Source of the DNA: JAVBNH01 sp031551635 | GTDB lineage: Bacteria > Bacillota > Clostridia > Oscillospirales > Acutalibacteraceae | Direction of reading: 5' to 3' | NCBI GenBank assembly: GCA_031551635.1 | Contig: JAVBNH010000018.1 | Span: forward strand, 1 to 54,988 | Length of the DNA: 54,988 nt | Part shown: piece by piece, positions 9,378 to 17,872 of the stretch | Layout: the number at the start of each line of letters is the position of its first letter | How positions within the stretch are numbered: the stretch's first letter is position 1 | The notes under the pieces: generated by a model | Seen by the model: the letters and a program-made list of their open reading frames with translations, nothing else | Told to the model about the DNA's origin: nothing | Databases searched by the model: none | Made by a program: the position numbers and the translations under genes

Positions 9378-9938
9378 TTACTTTAACAAGTGTTCAACAA
9401 GAACTTTTAATCCAATAAGAATCAGAATAACGCCGCCGCATAACTCCGCGGGGGATTTATATTTGCTGCCGAAGGATTTTCCGATTCTGACACCGAGCAT
9501 TGAAATAACGAGAGTTGTACAGCCGATTAATGCCACGGTGGAATAAATATTTACATTCATAAGAGCGAAGGAAATACCGACCGCGAGAGCGTCAATGCTT
9601 GTTGCGAGAGCAAGGACAAGCATTTTTGCGGGCTTTAATGAATAGGAATTTTCGTCCTTCTCCTCCTTGCCGCGGCTTTCTTTTATCATATTTATACCGA
9701 TAACGGCGAGCAGAGCAAACACTACCCAGTGGTCAAAGCTTTCGATGTATTTAACAAAACGTGAGCCGACAAAAAAGCCGATAAGCGGCATTAATGCTTG
9801 AAAAACTCCGAAATAAAGTCCGACGCTCAGTGTTTGATGAAATTTTATTTTTTTTATGGAAAGCCCGGTGCAGACCGCGACAGCAAAAGCATCCATCGAC
9901 AGGCTTACGGCAATCAAAAAAAGCTCAAAAAATGACAA
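9378..9938 (-). CDS. mntP: manganese efflux pump MntP
   Basis: A 186-residue, six-helix membrane protein with duplicated DUF204 halves. The paired acidic motifs are SMDAFAVAV (about residues 14-22) and SIDALAVGI in the second half. MntP exports Mn2+. Start is TTG with AAAGGA upstream. It follows the DUF1015 gene by 21 bases. No yybP-ykoY manganese riboswitch is visible upstream, since the gap is too short, so any metal control would act further up. Confidence 0.93.
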   Translation of the reverse strand: MSFFELFLIAVSLSMDAFAVAVCTGLSIKKIKFHQTLSVGLYFGVFQALMPLIGFFVGSRFVKYIESFDHWVVFALLAVIGINMIKESRGKEEKDENSYSLKPAKMLVLALATSIDALAVGISFALMNVNIYSTVALIGCTTLVISMLGVRIGKSFGSKYKSPAELCGGVILILIGLKVLVEHLLK

Positions 9939-9959
9939 TTCTTAATTCATTCCTTTGAT

Positions 9960-11204
9960 TTATTTCAATTCGTGAATAAACAGTCCGCTTAAAAGCTTAG
10001 GCTCAAACCATGTCGATTTCGGCGGCATAACCTGATTGGAGTCAGCAATCGCCATTAAATCGTCAAGAGTTGTCGGGAACATCGAAAAAGCCGCAGCCAT
10101 TCCGCCGTCAACACGTCTTTCAAGCTCCTCAAGCCCTCTGATGCCGCCGACAAAATCGATGCGCTTGTCTGTGCGGGGGTCGCTGATTCCAAAAACAGGG
10201 GCAATAACATTGTCTTGAAGTATAGACACATCAAGCCTTGCGACTGGGTCACACTCATCAATAATTTCGGGTTTTGCCGTCAGCTTATACCATTTTTTAT
10301 CAGTATAAAATCCGAAGGTATGCTTTTCCTCAGGCTTATAGCAGCCGCCGCCGGTATATTCGGAAATAATAAAATTTTCACCAATTTTTTCAAGCAGCTC
10401 CTGCTTGGTCATGCCGTTATAATCCTTCAATAAGCGGTTATAATCCATAATCGCAAGGTCGTCGCTCTTAAAAATGACCGCCAAAAAGAAGTTAAATTCC
10501 TCTTCACCGGTATAGTCAGGATACTGCTCTCTGCGCATACCCGCGACTTTTACAGCTGAGGCGGCTCTGTGGTGACCGTCGGCAATATACAAGCACTCTA
10601 TCTTTGCGAATTCTTCAACCAGCGCGTTTATATCTCTGTCGTCACTGATAAGCCAAACTATATGCCGTATCCCTTCATCAGTAGTGAAATCGTACTCGCT
10701 TTCTAAGGCGGTATATTTTTCGACAATAGCATTGATTTTGTCTTTTGAGCGATATGTCAGGAATATGGGACCGGTATTTGCGTCACAGGTATCGACATGT
10801 CTGATTCTGTCAGCTTCCTTGTCAGCTCGTGTAAATTCATGCTTTTTTATATTGTTGCACAGATAGTCGTTAACGCTCACGCATGCGGCAATACCGGTTT
10901 GACGGCGGCCGTTCATTTCCTGAGCGTAAATATATAAGCAGGGCTTCGAGTCCTTTTTTGCGACTCCGTCAGCTTGAAGCTTCAAAAGATTTTCGCGTGC
11001 TTTCGCGTAAACCTCAGGGCTGTAAAGGTCTGTGCCCTTCGGCAGGTCAATTTCAGCTTTATCGACATGTAAAAACGAATACGGCTTACCGATGACCATC
11101 TGCGCCGCTTCCTCGCTGTTCATAACATCGTAGGGCAGAGCCGCGACCTCGCTCGCGAATTCTTTCAAGGGACGAACCGCCTTAAAGGGTCTCAAAATTG
11201 CCAT
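9960..11204 (-). CDS. DUF1015 family protein
   Basis: A 414-residue soluble protein matching the DUF1015 pattern: start MAILRPFKAVRP, then ALPYDVM, PYSFLHVDKAE, a central YIADGHHR, and ISDPRTDKRIDFVGG near the C-terminus. The ADGHHR motif suggests a metal or active site, but no biochemical role is established to my knowledge. I chose ATG (MAIL) with AAAAGG nine bases upstream over the TTG six codons earlier. It follows the binding-protein gene closely, in the same direction. Confidence 0.85.
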   Translation of the reverse strand: MAILRPFKAVRPLKEFASEVAALPYDVMNSEEAAQMVIGKPYSFLHVDKAEIDLPKGTDLYSPEVYAKARENLLKLQADGVAKKDSKPCLYIYAQEMNGRRQTGIAACVSVNDYLCNNIKKHEFTRADKEADRIRHVDTCDANTGPIFLTYRSKDKINAIVEKYTALESEYDFTTDEGIRHIVWLISDDRDINALVEEFAKIECLYIADGHHRAASAVKVAGMRREQYPDYTGEEEFNFFLAVIFKSDDLAIMDYNRLLKDYNGMTKQELLEKIGENFIISEYTGGGCYKPEEKHTFGFYTDKKWYKLTAKPEIIDECDPVARLDVSILQDNVIAPVFGISDPRTDKRIDFVGGIRGLEELERRVDGGMAAAFSMFPTTLDDLMAIADSNQVMPPKSTWFEPKLLSGLFIHELK

Positions 11205-11225
11205 AAACTCAATCCTTTTCAAATT

Positions 11226-12848
11226 TTATTCAAAATAATCTGCTTCATTAAAATACATATTCTCCTTTGAGGAGAAAAAATACAAGCCTTTTATTTCTTT
11301 TCTCAAAACGAGATAATTATTTGAGACAAAAACAGGATAAAATACAGCCGCGTCAAGCAAGACTTTCTCAAGCTTAGAGCAAGCTGAGCTCTTTTCATAA
11401 GCGTCGGATAAATTCAGCATACTCTTATAATTTCCGGTATAAATTTCATCAGAATAAGAGAAAATATTATTATTGGAATCCTCTGTAAATATTGACAAAT
11501 ACTCGGTGATGTCGCGCTCAGCAGCCTCGACGGGATAGAAAGCCATTTCATATTTTCCGCTCTTAACCGCCTCACTAAGCTCCTCAAAGGTCTCGACTTC
11601 GCTAAGATTTACCGTCACACTCACACCCAGAGCCTTCTGCCATACCTGCAGCTGAGCCTTCATTTGCTGTGAATATTCTTTGAGGGCGATAAGGTTTACC
11701 GTGATTCTGTCTGTCGCGAGAAGTGAATAACCCTCCTCGAGATAGCGGCGTGCTTCGGTTTCGTTATATTCGTACGGATATTCAGAAGTAAAAGCTTTCG
11801 CTGTGTCGCCTTTACAATAAGGCGGAATGAGCCTTATCGCTCTCTTTTTTTCTGAAAAAACTGAATTATCAGCACTGAGGAAAAAAGCTTTGCGAATATT
11901 AGCGTTTGAGAGCTTTTCATTCCCACAATTAAAAATATATGACCAAAGCTTATTTTCGTAGCCGGTAATCTTGTAATCTGACTGGTTTTTAAGCTTCCCC
12001 AGTTGATTTTCGTTGATATAAGCGGCTTTTAAATCGCCCTTTTCAAGGTTTTCGACAACCTGATTTTCGTTTTGGTTGCGGTATAAATAGACTGAGTCCG
12101 GTTCGGGTGTTCTGTTTCCGGCATAATTCGGATTGCGGTTCATTCTCAGCGATTGATCCTCTTTCCATCTTACAAAATAAAATGGTCCGTTGAAAATCAG
12201 ATATTCAAGCGACAGTCCGTATCGCCCGCCGCAGGCTTCAAAAAACACCTTATTGCATGGCATGCATATAGGGTAAGTCAAGGCATAAATAAAGTCCGGC
12301 TGTGCGCGCGACAAACGTATTTCTAAAACAAAATCCGAAATTGCTTTTACGCCGAGCTCTGAGTTGGAAATGAAGCCACTCATAACATCCTTGGCGTTGA
12401 GAATCGCCGAAAGCCGAAGCGAGTCATCAGCCTTAAGCTCACTCGAAACGGCTCTTTGAAAGGCAAAAACAAAGTCGTGAGCGGTGACTCTGTCGTCAAA
12501 TACTTCTGGCAGCTTGTCGCCTAAGAAGTTTTTCGAAATCTTTGGCAGTAGCCATTTCGCGTCCTCTCTTAAGTAAAAGGTATAAACAAGCCCGTCGGCG
12601 GAAATATCGTATTTTGTGCAGAGCGAATTTGCAATTGCACCTGTGGAGTCAACATAGACAAGCCCCTCGAAGCAGTTTATCGAAAGCAGCATTTCACCCT
12701 CGCTCTGTGCTATCTGAGGGTCAACACTGCGGATATTCCCTGCTATAGGGTAATACATAAATAAATCCTGTTCCTCACTTTTAGCGCATGCGGCAAGCGA
12801 GAAAAAGAGCGAAATTATTAGCAATGCAGAGATAACTCGGGACTTCAA
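11226..12848 (-). CDS. family 5 ABC solute-binding lipoprotein (oligopeptide type)
   Basis: A 540-residue extracytoplasmic binding protein. A lipoprotein signal peptide (KSRVISALLIISLFFSLAAC) ends in lipobox LAAC, then the SBP_bac_5 fold begins (YYPIAGNIRSVDPQIAQSEG, later LEKGDLKAAYI). Start is TTG preceded by AGGTG five bases away. An in-frame ATG at 12905 would add 19 residues encoded by the intergenic repeat element and bury the signal peptide, so I rejected it. No permease or ATPase genes lie nearby, so it must pair with a transporter elsewhere or be an orphan. Ligand unknown. Confidence 0.85.
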   Translation of the reverse strand: MKSRVISALLIISLFFSLAACAKSEEQDLFMYYPIAGNIRSVDPQIAQSEGEMLLSINCFEGLVYVDSTGAIANSLCTKYDISADGLVYTFYLREDAKWLLPKISKNFLGDKLPEVFDDRVTAHDFVFAFQRAVSSELKADDSLRLSAILNAKDVMSGFISNSELGVKAISDFVLEIRLSRAQPDFIYALTYPICMPCNKVFFEACGGRYGLSLEYLIFNGPFYFVRWKEDQSLRMNRNPNYAGNRTPEPDSVYLYRNQNENQVVENLEKGDLKAAYINENQLGKLKNQSDYKITGYENKLWSYIFNCGNEKLSNANIRKAFFLSADNSVFSEKKRAIRLIPPYCKGDTAKAFTSEYPYEYNETEARRYLEEGYSLLATDRITVNLIALKEYSQQMKAQLQVWQKALGVSVTVNLSEVETFEELSEAVKSGKYEMAFYPVEAAERDITEYLSIFTEDSNNNIFSYSDEIYTGNYKSMLNLSDAYEKSSACSKLEKVLLDAAVFYPVFVSNNYLVLRKEIKGLYFFSSKENMYFNEADYFE

Positions 12849-12876
12849 AATATCACCTGTATATAAAAATATCCAT

Positions 12877-12954
12877 CTAATGTGGGTTTGGCTTGCCAAG
12901 CCCACAACCCAAGAGTTGTTTTTATTGCGCTTTTAGCCCACTAAGGTACTGATA
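12877..12954 (+). repeat. dispersed palindromic repeat, copy A
   Basis: About 78 bases. Starts with an imperfect 24-base palindrome (GTGGGTTTGGCTTGCCAAGC then CCAC), then AACCCAAG, a T-rich spacer, and AGCCCACTAAGGTACT. Two near-identical copies lie at 17274-17349 and 21812-21889. Here it sits between the divergent binding-protein and BNR genes; one palindrome base differs (GGGTTT versus GGGCTT). Confidence 0.88.
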
Positions 12955-13007
12955 TATTTTACACTTTTTATTTTAAAAAGTAAAGAAGGAATATAGCTAA
13001 ATTTTGG

Positions 13008-13036
13008 TTGACTTATCAGAATAATCATGTTATTGT
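13008..13036 (+). promoter_or_regulatory. predicted sigma-A promoter of the BNR gene
   Basis: TTGACT and TATTGT separated by 17 bases, 43 bases upstream of the start codon and just after repeat copy A. Confidence 0.55.
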
Positions 13037-13079
13037 TTATTAAAACGATATAAAAATCAGCTTGTGAGGTAAATGTATA

Positions 13080-14051
13080 ATGATTATCAGCAAAACGAAG
13101 GAATATATTTTTGAGAGCGATTCGATAGCGAAAGCCTGCCACGCCTCAACAGTTCTCCCGCTCACGGACGGCAGTATTGTTGCGGCATGGTTCGCCGGCG
13201 ACAAGGAGAGCGCGGACAATGTGCGCATTTGGGTGTCGAAAAGAACTGAAGGCAAATGGTCTTATCCAATAGCGATTCCCAGCGAAAATAACGAAGCTCA
13301 CTGGAATCCTGTGCTTGATTTGAAAAACGACGGTACAATTTGTCTTTATTATAAAACCGGAAAAAAGGTTCCGGTCTGGATTACTCGCTACACTCTCTCG
13401 CGAGACGGCGGTCTAAGCTGGAGCGAGCCGAAAATCCTCGTGCCCGGCGATAAGAGCGGCGGAAGAGGTCCTGTTAAAAACAAATGCATCCGTCTCTCAA
13501 ACGGCAATCTTTTAGCGCCCGCTTCAAGCGAGCAGAATCACCAGTGGAAGTCGTTCATGGATTTGTCGCTTGACGACGGCGAGACTTGGCAAAAGCAGAA
13601 AACAATCATGCGTCCGACTATAAGCAACGGCATTGTCGGTATGATTCAGCCAACCCTTTGGGAATCGACTCCGGGCAATATTCACTGCCTGCTTCGCACT
13701 AATTCCGGGAAAATTTATCGCAGTGACTCGAAAAATTATGGCAGAACCTGGTGCAGAGCATACGCGACGGAGCTGCCGAACAATAACAGCGGTATTGACT
13801 GTGTTAAGGATGAAAAGGGTAGAATCTGGCTTCTTTATAATCCCGTTTCAAAAAACTGGGGAGGAAGAAGCCCCCTGACGCTTGCAGTATCGTGCAATAA
13901 CGGCATAAGCTTTGAAAAAGTTCTCGACCTAGAGACTCAGGAAGGCGGAGAGTTTTCATATCCGGCGATAACAGTAAAAGGCAACCACCTTCATATGGTA
14001 TATACATATAACCGCAAACAGGTAGCCTATTGGGATATTGAAATTAATTAA
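13080..14051 (+). CDS. BNR-repeat (sialidase-like) glycosidase family protein
   Basis: A 323-residue protein predicted as a six-bladed propeller of the BNR_2/sialidase superfamily. Asp-box motifs are visible: SRDGGLSW (about 109), SLDDGETW (about 162), SKNYGRTW (about 217) and a degraded SCNNGISF (about 271). Conserved-looking AHWNPVLDL and GGRGPVKNKCIRL stretches also fit the family. There is no signal peptide, so it should act inside the cell on an imported oligosaccharide. Sialidase activity itself is not proven; related BNR families have other substrates. Monocistronic, with its own promoter and a terminator shared with the convergent lipase gene. Confidence 0.78.
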   Translation: MIISKTKEYIFESDSIAKACHASTVLPLTDGSIVAAWFAGDKESADNVRIWVSKRTEGKWSYPIAIPSENNEAHWNPVLDLKNDGTICLYYKTGKKVPVWITRYTLSRDGGLSWSEPKILVPGDKSGGRGPVKNKCIRLSNGNLLAPASSEQNHQWKSFMDLSLDDGETWQKQKTIMRPTISNGIVGMIQPTLWESTPGNIHCLLRTNSGKIYRSDSKNYGRTWCRAYATELPNNNSGIDCVKDEKGRIWLLYNPVSKNWGGRSPLTLAVSCNNGISFEKVLDLETQEGGEFSYPAITVKGNHLHMVYTYNRKQVAYWDIEIN

Positions 14052-14068
14052 GATTTGTAAAAAAATAA

Positions 14069-14112
14069 ATACCGGTCGAAATCAGGATTTTTCCTTTTCG
14101 ACCGGTATGTTT
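14069..14112. terminator. bidirectional terminator
   Basis: Perfect 10-base stem ACCGGTCGAA / TTCGACCGGT (14071-14080 and 14097-14106) between two convergent genes, with an A-rich left flank and T-rich right flank. Confidence 0.82.
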
Positions 14113-14124
14113 TATATTGTCGGT

Positions 14125-15981
14125 TTATTTTCTGCCGGGCAGAGTATCGATAAAGCCTCTGGGACCTACCATTTTATTTATCGCGTTGTCAAGAGTTGTG
14201 AAGAAGGAATCAAGCATTTTATCAAAGAATGATTCCGGTGTGGGAGCCTGTCTTTTGCCGAGTTTTACGAGAATATTATTGAGTCTAGTCTCAGCAGCTG
14301 AAAAATCCTCAAACGAATCGGTTCCTCTTGTTTTAAAGACTTCTGCGGCAGCAGCGGCGGCTTCAAGCTCAGTCTTATCGCCTGCAGTAAGTCCGCCTGC
14401 GTTCAATGTCTGATAAGCCAGTGGTAGAAGGGTGTTATAAAGATTTCTCGCGTTTCTGCCGTCCATAAACTGGGGATAAAAGTCGCTTGAATGGACGTTC
14501 GTAATATCATCATTTGAAATAAGGTCAATCGCCAGACGGATAATGATGTCATTGCTGCCGGTTCTCTCATGATCCTGCCCCTTGAAATACCATGTTGTCT
14601 CACAGAAATATCCGGCTGAAGCGTCAAGCGTGCCGCTTGGTGAAATATGATTGTGAGAGGGGTCGGAGCAGTAGGTGTTTGCCTGAGTGTAATCTTCGCC
14701 TAAGGTTTGCCCGAGCGGTACTGAGAAAGAGTCAAAAGAGGTAGAATTGACATGGATTACGCCGTCAGCGTTGTACTCATCCTCAGACTCAATAAAGTTA
14801 TAGAAGTTGAAGTCATAATCAACAATGTCAAATACCTTAACGCCGTAATCATCAATAAGAGTTTGCAAATTCGCTTTTCTGTTAAGCTGAGCCTGATGAT
14901 AAATTTCGGTTCTATTTCTGAGATATTCGAATTCGTCGCCAACAAGATAATTGGCGGCTGCTTCCTCGTAATCATCGCTGGGGCAAAGTGCCCACATGTT
15001 TGTGATTTTTCTCAGCTCATTAGAAACGGTTTTGCCGAGGGCGTCAAAGAGGTTTAAAATTGTCTGTTTCGGGTAAAATCTGATGAGTATATTCACAAGA
15101 TGCCCCATATAGCCGTCTATCAGTCCCGGAAAAAGCGTTGTATATAGCGCATCGTCACCGGTATTAAGCCGTCCTGTGAAGATGTCACCTATGATTTTTG
15201 AGCCGTCCACAGCGGGAACGATATAAACGATTTTATTAATAAACGGGTAAACCGATTTTTGTGTCTCAAAAAGTGCGTTTGCGACAGTTCCGCCTAAAGA
15301 AATGGGAATCAGGTTGACCTTGTCGTGACCGGTTTCCTTCTTAACAAGCTCTATAAACTGCGCGAGCTCCGCTGCTATATCAAGAATATTTCCGAAGCTG
15401 TCATAGGCGAAGAAATAAAGATGATCCTCACCCGCAGTTTCGGCATAGGCATTCAGAGGAATTGTCTTATAAATAATGTCCTGTTCCGCCGGAGTGCAGG
15501 CGGCGACACTCTTGTAATATTTATATACCTGATTGTTATAAATATGGTTGCCTTCAAGGTCGCAGGCTGAATACTTCAGCACCTTTTCTCCGAGGGGAAG
15601 CAGAGCGTCCGACAGCTTATCATCCTTCTGGCGAAGAAAGGAGGTCACAAGAGGGGTAACAAGAGCGCCGATGAGCGGTTTCGCATCCACCTGAGGCGGG
15701 AAGGTCTTTACAGGCTTGCCGTCCTCGTTGAGTATAGGCTCGCCGTTTTCGTCAAGCACAGTAACATCGGACTGACCGATGCCGTGGATTACAATAGACG
15801 GGGCATATGGGCAATCGTTGCCGCAGCTGCTCTTTTTGCTTGTCCCGGCAATTACATCGGCAAGGTTCTGCTGAGTATACTGCGAAAGCGTTTCGTCAGC
15901 CTTAACCGAGAAAACCATCACTGAAAAAGAGAGCGTCAGGACGAGAATCAGGGAAATGAGCGTTTTAAATGTTCTTTTCAT
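14125..15981 (-). CDS. secreted alpha/beta-hydrolase (lipase-like)
   Basis: A 618-residue protein with a Sec signal peptide (about residues 1-28, VKADE cleavage region). IVIHGIGQS (about 63-71) resembles a lipase oxyanion-hole HG motif. The predicted nucleophile lies in PISLGG (about residue 228), where the first Gly of the usual GxSxG box is replaced by Pro-Ile. A GxSxG-type elbow followed by TVANALFE is typical of lipases. The C-terminal 80 residues are Ala-rich and helical. The strong ribosome site AGGAGG lies close upstream. Substrate unknown; a surface or secreted esterase/lipase is the best guess. Confidence 0.68.
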   Translation of the reverse strand: MKRTFKTLISLILVLTLSFSVMVFSVKADETLSQYTQQNLADVIAGTSKKSSCGNDCPYAPSIVIHGIGQSDVTVLDENGEPILNEDGKPVKTFPPQVDAKPLIGALVTPLVTSFLRQKDDKLSDALLPLGEKVLKYSACDLEGNHIYNNQVYKYYKSVAACTPAEQDIIYKTIPLNAYAETAGEDHLYFFAYDSFGNILDIAAELAQFIELVKKETGHDKVNLIPISLGGTVANALFETQKSVYPFINKIVYIVPAVDGSKIIGDIFTGRLNTGDDALYTTLFPGLIDGYMGHLVNILIRFYPKQTILNLFDALGKTVSNELRKITNMWALCPSDDYEEAAANYLVGDEFEYLRNRTEIYHQAQLNRKANLQTLIDDYGVKVFDIVDYDFNFYNFIESEDEYNADGVIHVNSTSFDSFSVPLGQTLGEDYTQANTYCSDPSHNHISPSGTLDASAGYFCETTWYFKGQDHERTGSNDIIIRLAIDLISNDDITNVHSSDFYPQFMDGRNARNLYNTLLPLAYQTLNAGGLTAGDKTELEAAAAAAEVFKTRGTDSFEDFSAAETRLNNILVKLGKRQAPTPESFFDKMLDSFFTTLDNAINKMVGPRGFIDTLPGRK

Positions 15982-16018
15982 ATTGACCTCCTAATAATTC
16001 GCGAATAAATGTACATTG

Positions 16019-16047
16019 ATTATAGCATTATCTGACAAATATGTAAA
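16019..16047 (-). promoter_or_regulatory. predicted sigma-A promoter of the lipase-like gene
   Basis: TTTACA and a consensus TATAAT, 17-base spacer, minus strand, 38 bases upstream of the start codon. Confidence 0.75.
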
Positions 16048-16116
16048 CATAAAAAGAGTAAAAAAACGAAAATCACTAAGAATATGCATTAAATAAAACG
16101 GAATTTCAATCGATAG

Positions 16117-17247
16117 CTAAATTCTAGTATCAAGCAGCTTGCTATATTTTTCATAAAACGATTCAAACTCGTCATTTATCAGTGCTTCTCTGATTTTTTC
16201 CATAAGCGTATTATAAAAATACAGATTGTGCATGACCGCCAGCCTTCCCGCCAGTAGCTCTTCAGCTTTAAAAAGGTGCTTCAGATATGCCCTTGTGTGG
16301 TTTTTACAGCAGGGGCAGCCGCAAGTCTCGTCAACAGGATTTTCGTCTCTGTCATACTTAGCATTATTGAGATTGATTATACCCTTCCATGTGAAAAGAT
16401 GCCCGTGGCGTGCGTTACGGCTCGGCATGACGCAGTCAAAGAGGTCAACTCCCCTTCTAACACCCTCGATGATATTGCCGGGCTTGCCGACGCCCATTAG
16501 GTAACGCGGTTTATCCACAGGCATATAAGGCTCAACAGCGGCAATAATTCTGTACATCTCCTGTGCGGTCTCGCCCACGGCAAGCCCGCCAATGGCATAA
16601 CCGTCAAGGTCGAGCTTTACGATTTTCTCCATATTTTTAACGCGTAAATCATCATAAACACAGCCCTGATTAATTCCGAAAAGAAGCTGCTTTTTATTTA
16701 TGGTGTCGCTTCGTGAATTCAAGCGTTCCATCTCATCCTTGCAGCGCCAAAGCCATCTCTCGGTTCTCTCTGCTGCTAGTTTTGAATACTCATGAGTTGA
16801 AGGATTCGCGACACATTCATCAAATGCCATGGCGACGGTTGAGGCGAGATTCGATTGAATCCGCATACTCTCCTCAGGTCCCATAAAAATCCTGCGTCCG
16901 TCGATATGTGAAGCGAAATATACGCCCTCCTCCTTGATTTTTCGAAGCTGAGAGAGTGAAAAAACCTGAAAACCGCCGCTGTCGGTCAGAATCATTTTAT
17001 TCCAGCCCGTAAATTTATGAAGCCCGCCCATATCTTTTACAAGCGTGTCTGACGGGCGCAGATGAAGATGATAGGTGTTGCACAGCATAACTTGCGTTTT
17101 AAGTTCCTGAAGGTCAAAAGCGGAAACGCCGCCCTTGATAGCCGCGCAGGTCGCGACATTCATAAAGCCGGGTGTCTCGACAGTGCTGTGAACAGTTTCA
17201 AATCTCCCGAGCCGCGCGCCGCCGTTTTTCTTGATTAGTGTAAACAT
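16117..17247 (-). CDS. tgt: queuine tRNA-ribosyltransferase (Tgt)
   Basis: A 376-residue tRNA-guanine transglycosylase that swaps guanine 34 of GUN-anticodon tRNAs for preQ1. The substrate-pocket motif DSGGFQVFS (about 88-96), FDECVA, the catalytic-Asp region FDCVMPSRNARHG, and the zinc site CGCPCC plus a following His (about 307-335) are all present. Length is canonical. Transcription probably starts at an extended -10 (TGCTATAAT) whose start site falls at the edge of repeat copy B, so copy B would form most of the 5' leader. Confidence 0.97.
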   Translation of the reverse strand: MFTLIKKNGGARLGRFETVHSTVETPGFMNVATCAAIKGGVSAFDLQELKTQVMLCNTYHLHLRPSDTLVKDMGGLHKFTGWNKMILTDSGGFQVFSLSQLRKIKEEGVYFASHIDGRRIFMGPEESMRIQSNLASTVAMAFDECVANPSTHEYSKLAAERTERWLWRCKDEMERLNSRSDTINKKQLLFGINQGCVYDDLRVKNMEKIVKLDLDGYAIGGLAVGETAQEMYRIIAAVEPYMPVDKPRYLMGVGKPGNIIEGVRRGVDLFDCVMPSRNARHGHLFTWKGIINLNNAKYDRDENPVDETCGCPCCKNHTRAYLKHLFKAEELLAGRLAVMHNLYFYNTLMEKIREALINDEFESFYEKYSKLLDTRI

Positions 17248-17273
17248 TTATTTTGTCCTTTTATTTATTTCTT

Positions 17274-17349
17274 TAGTACCTTAGTGGGCTGAACGTGCAA
17301 AAAAACAAGACTTGGGTTGTGGGCTTGGCAAGCCAAGCCCACGTTAGTA
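17274..17349 (-). repeat. dispersed palindromic repeat, copy B
   Basis: The same element as copies A and C in reverse orientation on this strand. The 24-base palindrome is perfect, and outer ends TTAGTGGGCT and AGCCCACGTTA form an imperfect terminal inverted repeat. It sits between the predicted tgt promoter and the tgt start, in the sense of tgt. Confidence 0.88.
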
Positions 17350-17353
17350 GTTA

Positions 17354-17362
17354 ATTATAGCA
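17354..17362 (-). promoter_or_regulatory. predicted extended -10 of tgt
   Basis: TGCTATAAT on the minus strand; the expected start site lies about seven bases downstream, at the boundary of repeat copy B. No good -35 at 17 bases (TGGAAA). Confidence 0.5.
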
Positions 17363-17479
17363 CAAAACAAATGCTATTTCCATATTGTTTTTTAAATCGC
17401 TAAAAATATATGAATTTATTCTGCAAAGTAACTATATTTTTAACTAAATATGCTAGTATAAAAAAAAGGAGTGATCACC

Positions 17480-17650
17480 GTGGAACCAATATATGATGAT
17501 TTTACATTCAAAGACTTTTTCGAAATTGTCAGCGGCTATGATTTGTATACTCTGAGAAAAGAACTCGGCTCCGGCGAGCTTAGAAGAATGTTCTTTTCCG
17601 CCTTTTTCAATTTGTTTAAAATTTTCAGCTTTTTACCTTTTAATAGTTAG
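17480..17650 (+). CDS. 56-residue hypothetical protein
   Basis: GTG start with an AAAGGAG ribosome site eight bases upstream, an open frame of 56 codons, and a strong terminator immediately after. The product begins MEPIYDDFTFKDFFEIVSG, has a charged middle (TLRKELGSGELRR) and ends in a Phe-rich hydrophobic segment (MFFSAFFNLFKIFSFLPF). It may associate with the membrane. An extended -10 (TGCTAGTAT) lies just upstream. I do not recognise the family. Confidence 0.6.
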   Translation: MEPIYDDFTFKDFFEIVSGYDLYTLRKELGSGELRRMFFSAFFNLFKIFSFLPFNS

Positions 17651-17653
17651 TGT

Positions 17654-17695
17654 ACAGCAAAAAAAATACCTTCGCAGGTATTTTTTTTATGCTGT
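17654..17695. terminator. bidirectional terminator
   Basis: Stem ACAGCA...TGCTGT containing AAAATACCT / AGGTATTTT with a short loop and runs of A and T on both sides. It serves the small ORF and could stop reading from the right. Confidence 0.85.
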
Positions 17696-17700
17696 AAAAG

Positions 17701-17862
17701 TTATTACCACGCACACAAACAGTAGTCATTTCTAACTTGTCTTTTTTGTCCTGAGCTTTGTTGTCGTCCTTGCCTTGCGTCAGCAAAGCTGCGTCCTCCG
17801 CCTTGCTCAGAACAAAAAATCCTGCGTCATAAATTGTCGACTGTTTGCGTGCGCGGTAATAA
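17701..17862. mobile_element. MITE-like long inverted repeat element
   Basis: A 162-base element bounded by 23-base terminal inverted repeats (17701-17723 and 17840-17862, two mismatches). The inside is also largely self-complementary: TTTTTTGTCCTGAGC near 17743 faces GCTCAGAACAAAAAA near 17806, with alternating GTCCT/CCTTG tracts in the middle. It would fold as one long hairpin. It encodes no protein. Flanks are AT-rich, and no clear target duplication is visible. Confidence 0.75.
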
Positions 17863-17872
17863 ATAAATAACC

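Noticed and set aside
9939..9959. yybP-ykoY manganese riboswitch before mntP
   Set aside because: The intergenic gap is only 21 bases and shows no such structure.
12849..12905. N-terminal extension of the solute-binding protein from an ATG at 12905
   Set aside because: The extra codons come from the repeat element and would bury the lipoprotein signal peptide; a TTG with a good ribosome site fits.
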